16,386 bases of DNA from Planctomycetota bacterium (GTDB lineage: Bacteria > Planctomycetota > UBA8742 > JACQVU01), in the NCBI GenBank assembly GCA_016209585.1, contig JACQVU010000479.1, forward strand, positions 1 to 16,386. Direction: 5' to 3'. Shown piece after piece: positions 16,333-16,386 of this stretch (the stretch's first letter is position 1; the number at the start of each line of letters is the position of its first letter). Under the pieces are notes generated by a model. That model did no database searches and had not been told where the DNA came from. It was given only the letters and a program-made list of their open reading frames with translations. The translations under genes and the position numbers were made by a program.

Positions 16333-16386
16333 TGGGTGTTGGGTGTTGGGTGCTGGGTGCTGGGTGCTGGGTGCTGGGCCCAACAC
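16333..16386. repeat. Heptamer tandem array with orientation switch
   Basis: Six tandem 7-bp units are visible: TGGGTGT twice (16333-16346), then TGGGTGC four times (16347-16374). The next unit starts TGGG and turns into CCCAACAC, the reverse complement of GTGTTGGG. The array therefore flips strand at 16378/16379 and would be expected to continue beyond the window. The GGG-based 7-bp period is like that in the nuoJ-nuoK spacer. Confidence 0.85.

Overview
The window is GC-rich, gene-dense bacterial DNA. A lipoprotein with a lipobox and an RND-type inner-membrane exporter point to a diderm (Gram-negative type) organism. Respiratory complex I genes and ADP-glucose (glycogen) synthesis suggest a respiring heterotroph. 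Short heptameric tandem repeats between genes, and a secreted protein that joins propeller-like repeats to a helical C-terminal region, would fit an uncultured lineage near Planctomycetota, Sumerlaeota or similar phyla. That placement is a guess and cannot be settled from this sequence alone.

Left part, minus strand (about 1-3685): a complex I membrane-arm cluster reads nuoH-nuoJ-nuoK-nuoL leftward, with nuoL running off the left edge. nuoI, which normally sits between nuoH and nuoJ, is absent, and nothing from nuoA to nuoG precedes nuoH. NuoL carries about 110 extra residues in its second loop, NuoJ has an Ala/Pro linker, and NuoK has a longer loop. The nuoJ-nuoK spacer contains degenerate 7-bp tandem repeats.

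Middle gap (3686-4623): about 940 bp without a recognised gene. It holds a perfect 15-bp GC hairpin, an A/T-richer island with clustered GATC sites and short repeats, a candidate 23-codon ORF with the strongest Shine-Dalgarno in the window (which can pair with a sequence just upstream), and a 165-bp MITE with 18-bp terminal inverted repeats and a TTA target duplication. The MITE ends just past the asnB stop codon.

Centre (4624-8925): glgC and asnB form a leftward pair, and glyQ is divergent from glgC. The glgC-glyQ spacer has -35-like hexamers on both strands overlapping on the same bases.

Right part, plus strand (8940-16172): glyQ is followed, with gaps of 14-39 bp, by a TPR lipoprotein, an RND permease and a large exported propeller/helical protein, so the four may be one operon. 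glyS does not follow glyQ, and no adaptor or outer-membrane factor accompanies the RND permease. The lipoprotein-RND-exported protein trio is the best candidate here for an uncharacterised system. The window ends in a heptamer array that flips orientation at the edge.
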